Source: a virus. Taken from it: 29,849 nucleotides of DNA. Below are positions 1-5,711 of the stretch, one piece after another. Positions within the stretch are counted from its first letter, which is position 1. Every line of letters begins with the position of its first letter. The position numbers and the translations under genes are program-made. The stretch covers positions 1 to 29,849 of IMG/VR virus record IMGVR_UViG_3300005294_000064; one strand, written 5' to 3'. The notes beneath the pieces were generated by a model that saw only the letters and a program-made list of their open reading frames with translations, was not told where the DNA came from and made no database searches.

Positions 1-883
1 GGTTAGCCTCCCACATAGGGAAGGCCGTACCTGTGAAGAATGTGTTATGATAACGGAGTAGTTCGTTCTTCTGGTTGTCGGGCGACGCGCTGGTTGGGCT
101 GCTGCAATACTGGATGAGTTCCGTATCGAAGTGCTCTGGATCATTGATCATATCTATTGTTTTTGCAGGATTAAATTTTGATATGTATTCATACGCCGAT
201 TCCGAATGTGCCAGATGTGACGCAGAAATATACATGTGCCAGTTCCATGAGAACTGGGTTAATCGGCCCATAGGTATATCCAGCATCGTCGCCAGATACT
301 CCTGGAGGATACTGAAGTGGACAGCGTTCGCGCCATAGCAGCCCCACACAATATCATTGGAGCGGCAGGTCACAGCCATGTCAAGGTATCCCCGGTCCAT
401 CCGAAGATAGATCTGGGTATTGCATGGTCGGTCCTTCAGCCCTACGATACCCAGATCCTCGTCGGCATCCCACATCTGAATGACAGCCTGACGACTGTTC
501 GGGTCGTCCTTCAATATCTCTATGACCTTCTTCAGCTGGTCGTAGTAGAAGTGTCGGCGCCAGCGGTAGCCATAGGCCCCGTGCATATGCCCGTCCTTCT
601 CCGCGTAGCGTTCCGAGAAATCGTGTACAAACTGATCGAGCCAGCGGGCATCGTCCCGCCCCGCCAGCATCCACAGAGCCTCGTGGAGATGGAAGATAGG
701 GTTGGCGTCCCGCAGGGGATCGAAAAGTACTCGCTCATTCGGGTGGGTATAGGTTGTGATGACTGGGCATGGTGCGACGAGGACGCGGCCATTTCTGGAC
801 CCGCACTCCTCGCCGATTTTTCTAATCAGCACAACGGCCTGATACCATGCGTCGTTTACGCCACGCGCTTTGATATGTTCCAT
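1..883 (-). CDS. thymidylate synthase-family protein, candidate dUMP hydroxymethylase (partial, 3' end off the window)
   Basis: Reading the minus strand from the ATG at 883 gives about 294 codons with no stop before the left edge, so the C-terminus is missing. Thymidylate synthase (TS) fold motifs appear in order: GAYGYRWR near residues 102-109, NSRQAVIQMWD near 129-139 (phosphate-binding Arg), RPCNTQIYLRM with the nucleophile Cys154, RSNDIVWGCYGANAVHF at 174-190, and NWHMY near 214-218 matching the nucleotide-sugar His-x-Tyr pair. The residue after the catalytic Cys is Asn, not the His of classical TS. Asn186 corresponds to the Asn that selects uracil in TS; T4 dCMP hydroxymethylase has Asp there. 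Family knowledge: TS homologues make dTMP or, in phages with modified thymine, 5-hydroxymethyl-dUMP. The hydroxymethylase reading is inferred from the neighbouring modification genes. The start sits 5 bases after the stop of the upstream endonuclease gene. Confidence 0.9.
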   Translation of the reverse strand, partial: MEHIKARGVNDAWYQAVVLIRKIGEECGSRNGRVLVAPCPVITTYTHPNERVLFDPLRDANPIFHLHEALWMLAGRDDARWLDQFVHDFSERYAEKDGHMHGAYGYRWRRHFYYDQLKKVIEILKDDPNSRQAVIQMWDADEDLGIVGLKDRPCNTQIYLRMDRGYLDMAVTCRSNDIVWGCYGANAVHFSILQEYLATMLDIPMGRLTQFSWNWHMYISASHLAHSESAYEYISKFNPAKTIDMINDPEHFDTELIQYCSSPTSASPDNQKNELLRYHNTFFTGTAFPMWEAN

Positions 884-888
884 ACACT

Positions 889-1638
889 TTACCTTATGAC
901 ACATGTGTTGTGGAAGAGACCGCCTTTGTATATCCTGGAATAACGAAGACGTATAAATGCTCTCACTATTTCCAGTGCATTGCCTTGGTTAACCTTGAAT
1001 TGACCCTTGCCTCTATCGCGCATAGCTGTGCCGACTTCGCGTAAATATTTATGAATCTCTCTTTCAAACCACTCAGCTGTGCCGTAGTCTGCTGTCGCTA
1101 ACATATCCCATGTATATTGGGGAAGCTCAGTGTGACGGCTTCTATCGATAGGTGTTTTAGAGGAACCCACATAAATATATTGTGGCATCTCCAAGTTCCA
1201 CTTAAGATATACACCCGGCCCATGACCCTCATCTTTGTAAGCCAGCAGTATCTCAGTTTCTTGTAGTTCTTGCAACCGGTTATATGTTAATCTATCGTTG
1301 GTTTTAGTAAGTGCATTGTGTGTCGATGAGAACGAAGGCAATAGAAATCGTCTCAATTCATCCTTTCCCTCAGAATATAGGATTGGAGATACACAAAATG
1401 CGCCTCTGCGTACAAGTTGATATCCGATGCCACCTTTATTCGTCGACTCCTTACGAAGATCGATCAAGGTATCAGGCAATCTCTCACCCATTAACTCAAC
1501 CATTCTTCTCTCATTCGATTTTGTATACCAGCCACTTATTCCATATTTGGCAATATGTTCTGCAGCTTTGTGCCCCATCAAAGATTTACCCGGCCCAAAT
1601 CGTGGGTCTTGCCACCAATTAATTCCTGATGTTGGCAT
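889..1638 (-). CDS. GIY-YIG-like endonuclease (probable free-standing homing endonuclease)
   Basis: 249 residues from the ATG at 1638, one base beyond the preceding gene's stop, with GGGGAG upstream; a longer reading to 1713 would overlap the glycosyltransferase and is not chosen. A degenerate GIY-YIG core lies in the C-terminal half: GVY at 142-144, YVGSS at 156-160, IDRSRH at 164-169 (candidate catalytic Arg) and AEWFEREIHKYLRE near 188-201 (candidate metal-binding Glu). The N-terminal 130 residues show no recognised domain and may bind DNA. The gene is visibly more AT-rich than the glycosyltransferase and TS genes on either side, a sign of separate origin. GIY-YIG enzymes are classic thymidylate-synthase-associated mobile elements (I-TevI in T4 td). 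Here it sits directly before the TS homologue. The family call is moderately sure; homing activity is inference. Confidence 0.6.
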   Translation of the reverse strand: MPTSGINWWQDPRFGPGKSLMGHKAAEHIAKYGISGWYTKSNERRMVELMGERLPDTLIDLRKESTNKGGIGYQLVRRGAFCVSPILYSEGKDELRRFLLPSFSSTHNALTKTNDRLTYNRLQELQETEILLAYKDEGHGPGVYLKWNLEMPQYIYVGSSKTPIDRSRHTELPQYTWDMLATADYGTAEWFEREIHKYLREVGTAMRDRGKGQFKVNQGNALEIVRAFIRLRYSRIYKGGLFHNTCVIR

Positions 1639-1639
1639 G

Positions 1640-2440
1640 TTATATCTTCGCTCCCCGTTGATATGCCTTCTTCCATTGTATAGTAACTTCAGTTCGATGG
1701 CCAAACTCGCCACCGCTCTTATTCTTTTTCTGACGTAAGCTTACTACGCCAGGATGTAACTCCGCTAGTCTTTTCGCAGCCTCCTCCTGTACCGCGTGGG
1801 AGCGGTAGGTGGAGCAGCCGCCCGGTGCATTTGTCTGGCGCTGACCCTGTGCCCAATAGATCAGGTTACAGTTGGGAAGCCCCCGCTCCAGCAGCTGGAG
1901 GTTGACATCGAAGTCTTCCATCACGGGCACCCGGCCATGCTCGACCGAGAGGAAGTCCTCCGTCCGGTAGGCCAAGGCCCGTAGCGTCCGGGTGTTCTCT
2001 GCGATCAGGTACTGGTCCCCATTGCCTTGTCTGTTGTTGCCCTCGCGAGCAGAGATACCGACGTGGGCATAATCATTCAATTGTGTCTCCACCATAGCCA
2101 ACATGTTGTTGACCTCGTCAGGCTTGGAGTAGTCGAGATGGAAGGAGGTCGTGCCCTTACGGGTATAGAACCAACAGTCATCATCGACCATCAAGAACTT
2201 ATCGACGCCTTTCTCAGCCGCCCGCTGCCCTATCCAGTGTCGTGTCTTAGAGATACCCTTTTCGGGACACCCAATGACACCGGACTGAATGGTCTGCTTG
2301 CTCATGCTCTTAGTGTACTTATCGACTTGATCTTCAGGTACCACATAGAGCATACGGTGCTGCATAGCCGGGGAAGCAAACCGGGCGACGCCCCAGCTGA
2401 GTGTGTCCGCGCGATCGCAGGACGGTATATAGATTTCCAT
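1640..2440 (-). CDS. TET-associated-type DNA-base glycosyltransferase (TAGT-like, GT-A fold)
   Basis: 266 residues from the ATG at 2440, preceded by AAGGAGAG. The N-terminus MEIYIPSCDRADT and YVVPEDQVDKY, then KGISKTRHWIG around residues 61-71 and FLMVDDDCWFYTRK near 83-96, resemble the TAGT family (TET/JBP-associated glycosyltransferase) described by Iyer and colleagues in phages with modified DNA. The DDD triad is the expected metal/nucleotide-sugar site. MEDFDVNLQLLERG near 173-186 looks like the ED-containing second half of a GT-A fold. Family proteins are predicted or known to add sugars to hydroxymethylated pyrimidines in DNA. The gene lies between the small secreted protein gene and the GIY-YIG/TS pair, in the same direction and with tight junctions, so co-expression is likely. 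The exact acceptor (5-hmU or 5-hmC) and sugar cannot be read from sequence. A different glycosyltransferase role remains possible. Confidence 0.7.
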   Translation of the reverse strand: MEIYIPSCDRADTLSWGVARFASPAMQHRMLYVVPEDQVDKYTKSMSKQTIQSGVIGCPEKGISKTRHWIGQRAAEKGVDKFLMVDDDCWFYTRKGTTSFHLDYSKPDEVNNMLAMVETQLNDYAHVGISAREGNNRQGNGDQYLIAENTRTLRALAYRTEDFLSVEHGRVPVMEDFDVNLQLLERGLPNCNLIYWAQGQRQTNAPGGCSTYRSHAVQEEAAKRLAELHPGVVSLRQKKNKSGGEFGHRTEVTIQWKKAYQRGAKI

Positions 2441-2452
2441 GTCGAACTCTCC

Positions 2453-2770
2453 TTACTCAGCCGACCCTAGATAGTCCCAGCGATTCTGCCAGACATGACC
2501 GGCATCCTCGCATAGCTTTCGGGAAGGATTGTAGTTACGAGACCGGGCGTTGCGCTCGATGCGCTCCCAATCATAGCCCATGATATCAGCTACCGTGTGG
2601 GCTTGGTCCCAAGCCTCAGCCAATGCGCTGTTGCTCATGCCCTTACAGCTACGATGAGCACTGTTGAGCACAGACAGACTCTTGCTCATTCTCTGTGCCT
2701 CTTCCGGGTAGTCCCCCCCGGCCATAGCCGGGGAGGCCGTAAGCATGAATATGATCAGGAGCTTTTTCAT
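2453..2770 (-). CDS. small secreted/periplasmic protein of unknown function
   Basis: 105 residues from the ATG at 2770, which overlaps the SSB stop in a TGATG arrangement. An upstream in-frame TTG is less likely as the start. The N-terminus MKKLLIIFMLTASPAMAGG is a textbook Sec signal peptide with an AMA-type cleavage site and no lipobox Cys. The mature part of about 88 residues is helical and charged, with two Cys (in HRSCKGMS and RKLCEDAG) that could form a disulfide in the periplasm. No family is recognised. Its place between SSB and a glycosyltransferase suggests an early-expressed accessory protein acting in the envelope, for example superinfection exclusion, but nothing in the sequence proves this. 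Confidence 0.75.
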   Translation of the reverse strand: MKKLLIIFMLTASPAMAGGDYPEEAQRMSKSLSVLNSAHRSCKGMSNSALAEAWDQAHTVADIMGYDWERIERNARSRNYNPSRKLCEDAGHVWQNRWDYLGSAE

Positions 2771-3225
2771 CAACGATACTCCGGCGCGAATGGGATCTCA
2801 TCATCATCCAGAGTAGATACACGACGCCCGGCAAACTGCTCAAGCGCTGTCTCCTCCTGTGATGACTGTGAAGGCTGTGTGTCGCGCTTCTGGGAGGGAA
2901 TGGACTGAACATTACCGGAGTATGGGCGGACAATAATCTCGGTAAAATACTTGTCCTCCTGACCCTCGCGCTCCCACTTCCGCGTCTCGATCTGGCCCTC
3001 GACCATGACGAGGTCGCCCTTCTTCACATACTGAGCGACGTACTTGGCGCTCTGTTTATTGAAGATGACAACCTTGTGCCACTGGGTCCGTTCCTGCTTC
3101 TCCCCCCGGTCATCGCGCCAGGTCTCGGATGTTGCCATAGAGAACGTTACAACATCGTTGCTCTTGACTTCAGGATCCTGCCCGACACGACCGACAAGGA
3201 TAGCCTTGTTAACGTTGATTGACAT
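2770..3225 (-). CDS. ssb: single-stranded DNA-binding protein
   Basis: 151 residues starting MSINVNKAILVGRVGQDPEV, the usual SSB opening, with ATG at 3225 behind AGAGGAAG. A longer reading to 3285 is rejected because it adds unrelated sequence. The OB-fold spans about residues 1-105: VVTFSMATSETWRD, TQWHKVVIFNK, KKGDLVMVEGQIETRKWE and YFTEIIV are typical strands. A Gln/Ser/Glu-rich linker leads to DDDEIPF, the acidic tip that docks SSB partner proteins, here followed by four extra residues (APEYR ends the protein), so the tip is not strictly terminal. It coats ssDNA at the replication fork. The start overlaps the end of the 65-residue gene upstream. Confidence 0.95.
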   Translation of the reverse strand: MSINVNKAILVGRVGQDPEVKSNDVVTFSMATSETWRDDRGEKQERTQWHKVVIFNKQSAKYVAQYVKKGDLVMVEGQIETRKWEREGQEDKYFTEIIVRPYSGNVQSIPSQKRDTQPSQSSQEETALEQFAGRRVSTLDDDEIPFAPEYR

Positions 3226-3406
3226 ACGGTATCTTCCTCTCTTCCGCATCAAACTTGTGGATCGCATCGAGTGCGTTCGCCACAATGACTTGAACCTTGG
3301 AGGTACGCTGGATCACCGTGTCGTGCCCCTGCGCGAAGACGTCGTTGATCTTCTTAGCAGCGATCATTGCGACTTCGTCCCGCCGCTCGTCATAACGCAG
3401 TGCCAT
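3209..3406 (-). CDS. small conserved-looking phage protein, unknown function
   Basis: 65 residues from the ATG at 3406, preceded by a strong GGAGG five bases upstream. The product MALRYDERRDEVAM... is charged and predicted all-helical, with no membrane segment or Cys. Its last 17 bases overlap the SSB start, giving translational coupling, so it probably belongs to the replication operon. Function is not recognised. Confidence 0.7.
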   Translation of the reverse strand: MALRYDERRDEVAMIAAKKINDVFAQGHDTVIQRTSKVQVIVANALDAIHKFDAEERKIPYVNQR

Positions 3407-3536
3407 CGTACCTCCAAGGGCCGATCCGGATGCAAAACCGTTCGGACCAACAAATTGAATCTAACTTGTTTTGGCGCGAGTCGATACCATTTTCTTTCCG
3501 GAACTCGGACCGAAGACCCCCGTCAGCGATGCCCAC
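3390..3536 (-). CDS. possible 48-residue ORF, doubtful
   Basis: A GTG at 3536 directly follows the stop of the 80-residue gene and opens a 48-codon frame that ends inside the next small gene. It contains LRSEFRKENGID and two Cys. There is no good ribosome-binding site and the segment is otherwise a 130-bp intergenic gap. It may be a real small gene, a decayed remnant or chance. Confidence 0.2.
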   Translation of the reverse strand: MGIADGGLRSEFRKENGIDSRQNKLDSICWSERFCIRIGPWRYDGTAL

Positions 3537-3779
3537 CTACTTCTTGCCTCCACCCCACGCATACATATAGATCGGTTGTCCGGCGTGATGATTAACTTCG
3601 GCCTTTAGTCTCTCGACCTCATGCTCCAAATACTTGATGTGTGTTTCAGCTGCTGTTAGACTATTCAGCAGTCCAGCAGCATCATCTGCACCACTCTTAC
3701 CTGGTCCAGTGCGAAACTGGTACGCCGGATTGGGCGGATTGTCCATGCCGGCGTCGGCAGGGTCCCTAGCGTCACTCAC
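3537..3779 (-). CDS. small coiled-coil protein, unknown function
   Basis: 80 residues. The start is a GTG at 3779 that overlaps the upstream stop as GTGA, a common coupled arrangement in phages. The first 25 residues are Pro/Asn-rich and probably disordered. AAETHIKYLEHEVERLKAEV at about residues 43-62 forms two to three heptads of a coiled coil, suggesting oligomerisation. The tail WGGGKK is short and basic. No family is recognised. Confidence 0.6.
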   Translation of the reverse strand: MSDARDPADAGMDNPPNPAYQFRTGPGKSGADDAAGLLNSLTAAETHIKYLEHEVERLKAEVNHHAGQPIYMYAWGGGKK

Positions 3780-3898
3780 TTCTTCCTCCGCTTCTTCGTC
3801 CAGCCCTTGGACGCGTGATAAGCGATAACCTGCTTCTTCGTGTAGGTACGTCCGCTAGGCGACTTGTACTTTCCGCCCTTCATTCTCTTGAATGGCAT
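3776..3898 (-). CDS. small basic phage protein (40 residues)
   Basis: MPFKRMKGGKYKSPSGRTYT... begins at the ATG at 3898 behind GGAGG. The 40-residue product is about one-third Lys/Arg, ends in KKRRKK and is likely nucleic-acid binding. Similar tiny basic proteins are common near phage replication genes. It overlaps the end of the upstream pyrophosphorylase-family gene by 44 bases and the next start by 4, so it is embedded in a coupled operon. A longer reading to 4000 only runs antisense-like sequence inside the neighbour and is rejected. Confidence 0.65.
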   Translation of the reverse strand: MPFKRMKGGKYKSPSGRTYTKKQVIAYHASKGWTKKRRKK

Positions 3899-4733
3899 GG
3901 GCCTGTCCTCCTCGGAACAGTTGCTTGGGTCTTCCTTCCCCCAACCTTGCCCTCTCGTATTTATCCCACTCGCAACACATATTCTGCACGTCCTGAGCAT
4001 GTGGCTCTTCCCAGCCTAGCTCCCGAAATCGGGGTAACATCTCATCCCTCAGTCGGGCCAGGGCGAGCCGCCAAGCGTCCTCGTTCCAAGGCTGACGCAG
4101 GGGCCGACCCATTACCCGGTTGAGCCCACGGCGACTCCCAGGCCCGCTGGCAGCGAAGGTGTGCCAGTCCCGCGCCCCGCGTAGTACGCCCGCATACTTG
4201 GCGTCAGCTACGACCTGTGCTGAGATAAAGCCCGCCAGCCCATAGAAGAGACACAGAGACAGATGGAAGCTAGTCAGTGTATCACTGGGAATTGGTGTGA
4301 GATTACCGCGCGCGTTCCACAGTGGCGTAAATACCATGTCAGCCAGATAGACAGCCTTGGACCCGTTGTGACGGGTGCCGATCATGTAAGCCCCGCTGAA
4401 TACCTTCTCGCGCTTGAGGCGGCGGTCCTCAGCGATTTCTACAAATTTATTCCTGTTCCACGGTAGTAGCGCCCCACCCAATGCATCAAGCATCGGGATA
4501 TTATTCATGTGTCGAGCAACAACGAAGGCGTGCCAGAGGTCAGGGTTATCCGCGTTGGGTTCCCGCCAGTGCTTCGCGAGCCACGCGGTAACCGTATCCA
4601 GTTCGCGGTAGATGTTACAGAATCTATACTTGCTGAGGATAGGATCCTTCGTAAGCAGAGAATCTCCGGCATTTCGACGTAGATAGATACGGTGCCGTTC
4701 TTCAACGAAAGTGAGTAGCTCTGTGACACGCAT
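3855..4733 (-). CDS. alpha-glutamyl/putrescinyl-thymine pyrophosphorylase family protein (5-hmdU DNA kinase helical-domain family)
   Basis: 292 residues from the ATG at 4733 behind GAAGAGAGAG. Hallmarks of this all-helical, glycosylase-like family are present: RHRIYLRRNAG near 14-24, DPILSKYRFCNIYRELD near 31-47, LWHAFVVARHMNN, EKVFSGAYMI, GSKAVYLAD, FYGLAGFISAQVVADAKY, DWHTFAASGPGSRRGLNR, HAQDVQNMCCEWDKYERARL and GEGRP. Family knowledge: these proteins act in phages with hypermodified thymine (ViI, M6, SP10 and W-14 types), replacing the diphosphate on 5-hydroxymethyl-dU in DNA with an amino acid or amine; some members are fused to the 5-hmdU kinase. No P-loop kinase domain is present in this copy. 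Together with the glycosyltransferase and TS homologue it points to modified thymine in phage DNA. A terminator-like hairpin sits only 17-55 bases upstream of the start. Confidence 0.85.
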   Translation of the reverse strand: MRVTELLTFVEERHRIYLRRNAGDSLLTKDPILSKYRFCNIYRELDTVTAWLAKHWREPNADNPDLWHAFVVARHMNNIPMLDALGGALLPWNRNKFVEIAEDRRLKREKVFSGAYMIGTRHNGSKAVYLADMVFTPLWNARGNLTPIPSDTLTSFHLSLCLFYGLAGFISAQVVADAKYAGVLRGARDWHTFAASGPGSRRGLNRVMGRPLRQPWNEDAWRLALARLRDEMLPRFRELGWEEPHAQDVQNMCCEWDKYERARLGEGRPKQLFRGGQAHAIQENEGRKVQVA

Positions 4734-4749
4734 CTCTCTCTCTTCCAAA

Positions 4750-4788
4750 TAAAAAAGTCCGGAGCGTGGGAGGAGAACGCTCCGGACT
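4750..4788 (-). terminator. Rho-independent terminator, in the leader of the pyrophosphorylase-family gene
   Basis: A perfect 12-bp stem (AGTCCGGAGCGT at 4756-4767 paired with 4777-4788) has a 9-base loop and, on the minus strand, is followed at once by a run of six T (4751-4756 on the plus strand is all A). It terminates the 4827-5534 transcription unit. The tract ends 17 bases before the next start codon, so no ordinary promoter fits downstream of it. Confidence 0.9.
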
Positions 4789-4826
4789 ACCAACGGGCAA
4801 GATAACCGAAGGAGTAAACCTTACCC

Positions 4827-5078
4827 TCAGGCAGCTTCAGCCTCAGCTTCGCCGGGCGTCAAGGTAATATAGCCTCGGTCCGGGTGTGCATCGTAGGAAA
4901 TGTCGGCGGCCTTGACGCCAGCTTCCTTGGCTTCTTTGACGGTCATGCCGTCCTTGTACATAGCGAACCGGTCGAAGGAGGCGGTGCCTTCCCTCTTAGG
5001 ATTCTTCCCGCCCTCAGTCGCGATCGAGATGACGTGAGTGTCGGGAATCTTAGGTGCACGTGCGGCTTTATCGGACAT
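4827..5078 (-). CDS. candidate internal-start product (C-terminal 83 residues of the 235-residue gene)
   Basis: The in-frame ATG at 5078 is preceded by AAGGAGGACAGT, a near-perfect Shine-Dalgarno at normal spacing, stronger than that of the longer ORF. The product starts MSDKAARAPKIPDTHVISIA and has the length and composition of a stand-alone small phage protein. There is no stop between it and the upstream part, so both the long and short forms could be made. Confidence 0.45.
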   Translation of the reverse strand: MSDKAARAPKIPDTHVISIATEGGKNPKREGTASFDRFAMYKDGMTVKEAKEAGVKAADISYDAHPDRGYITLTPGEAEAEAA

Positions 5079-5534
5079 ACTGTCCTCCTTACTGTGTTGC
5101 GGTACTACATGGAAGGACCGTGCATCATCTCTAGGCAAAGACCTCAGAGTTTTGCCTTCGAGTGACACACGGTCCTCTACGATGATACGAACGATCTCCG
5201 CAGGATCTTTCGGTGGGGGATTACCCAACGAGAGAACCTTAGACCATATAAGGTCTCGTGCCTCATTCGACAAGTTAGTGTCGGCCTTTTTACTGGCCTT
5301 CCAAGTCTCCATCGCGTCGACGAGTCGTGCCCTGTCTCGACCCTCCGTGTGCTTCAAGAGCACTTCGATGTGACCCTTGCCGTATTGAGATACAAGCTGG
5401 TCTGCAGTCTCTGCATAGATGTCATCCGACTGTGGGATCGGGTGGATCCGGGCCTCTGCCTTAGTGGCAAAGATCCAGATTGCTCCATTCCCGTTTCTCG
5501 TGACAACTACACAGGTCAACTGCCGTCCTTCCAT
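4827..5534 (-). CDS. phage protein of unknown function with a possible separately translated C-terminal module
   Basis: 235 residues from the ATG at 5534, preceded by AAGGTGAACG and a candidate promoter. The first ~150 residues are mixed alpha/beta with an AETADQLVSQYGKGHIEVLL segment and an AEIVRIIVEDRVSLEGK segment; no family is recognised. The last ~83 residues, from MSDKAARAPKIPDTHV, read like an independent small phage protein (SFDRFAMYKDGMTVKEAKEAG, then DISYDAHPDRGYITL) and carry their own strong ribosome-binding site. Either this is a fusion of two small proteins or an in-frame pair of products. The unit ends at the terminator at 4750-4788. Confidence 0.65.
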   Translation of the reverse strand: MEGRQLTCVVVTRNGNGAIWIFATKAEARIHPIPQSDDIYAETADQLVSQYGKGHIEVLLKHTEGRDRARLVDAMETWKASKKADTNLSNEARDLIWSKVLSLGNPPPKDPAEIVRIIVEDRVSLEGKTLRSLPRDDARSFHVVPQHSKEDSMSDKAARAPKIPDTHVISIATEGGKNPKREGTASFDRFAMYKDGMTVKEAKEAGVKAADISYDAHPDRGYITLTPGEAEAEAA

Positions 5535-5555
5535 TCGTTCACCTTGACAGATACA

Positions 5556-5584
5556 TTTCTACCTCATTTCTAGCCGATAGTAAA
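5556..5584 (-). promoter_or_regulatory. candidate sigma70-type promoter for the 4827-5534 gene
   Basis: On the minus strand TTTACT (5579-5584) and TAGAAA (5556-5561) are separated by exactly 17 bases, each matching 4 of 6 consensus positions. It lies about 22 bases above the start at 5534 and after the hairpin that follows the helicase gene, which is where a promoter would be expected. Confidence 0.3.
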
Positions 5585-5596
5585 GCTACAAATGCG

Positions 5597-5624
5597 GGAG
5601 CCGGTGAATTTCTCCACCGGCTCC
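5597..5624 (-). terminator. hairpin after the helicase gene, weak terminator candidate
   Basis: GGAGCCGGTG (5597-5606) pairs perfectly with CACCGGCTCC (5615-5624) across an 8-base loop. It lies in the 177-bp gap after the UvrD-like helicase stop. Neither strand has a long T run (only TTT follows on the plus strand), so it could be a weak or Rho-assisted terminator or an mRNA 3'-end stabiliser. The rest of the gap, 5625-5711, shows no gene. Confidence 0.45.
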
Positions 5625-5711
5625 TTTGGCGCTCGCGATTGCTCGCTCCTCCCACGCCAAGAGTGCGGATCATAACCGGTTTAGGATCCGCTGTAAATAT
5701 CTCTCCGATAA

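Noticed and set aside
75-943. Plus-strand ORFs (75-338, 317-943) and minus ORFs in other frames (381-674, 532-792)
   Set aside because: They lie over the TS homologue, which is open from 883 to the left edge with full family motifs; the others are low-complexity shadow translations.
3855-4733. 5-hmdU DNA kinase activity in the pyrophosphorylase-family protein
   Set aside because: No Walker A P-loop is visible; only the helical domain is present, so a kinase call is not supported.
5665-5691. Short inverted repeat GCGGATC/GATCCGC as an operator or terminator
   Set aside because: Only 7 bp with a 13-base loop and no T run; expected by chance and inside a small gap.
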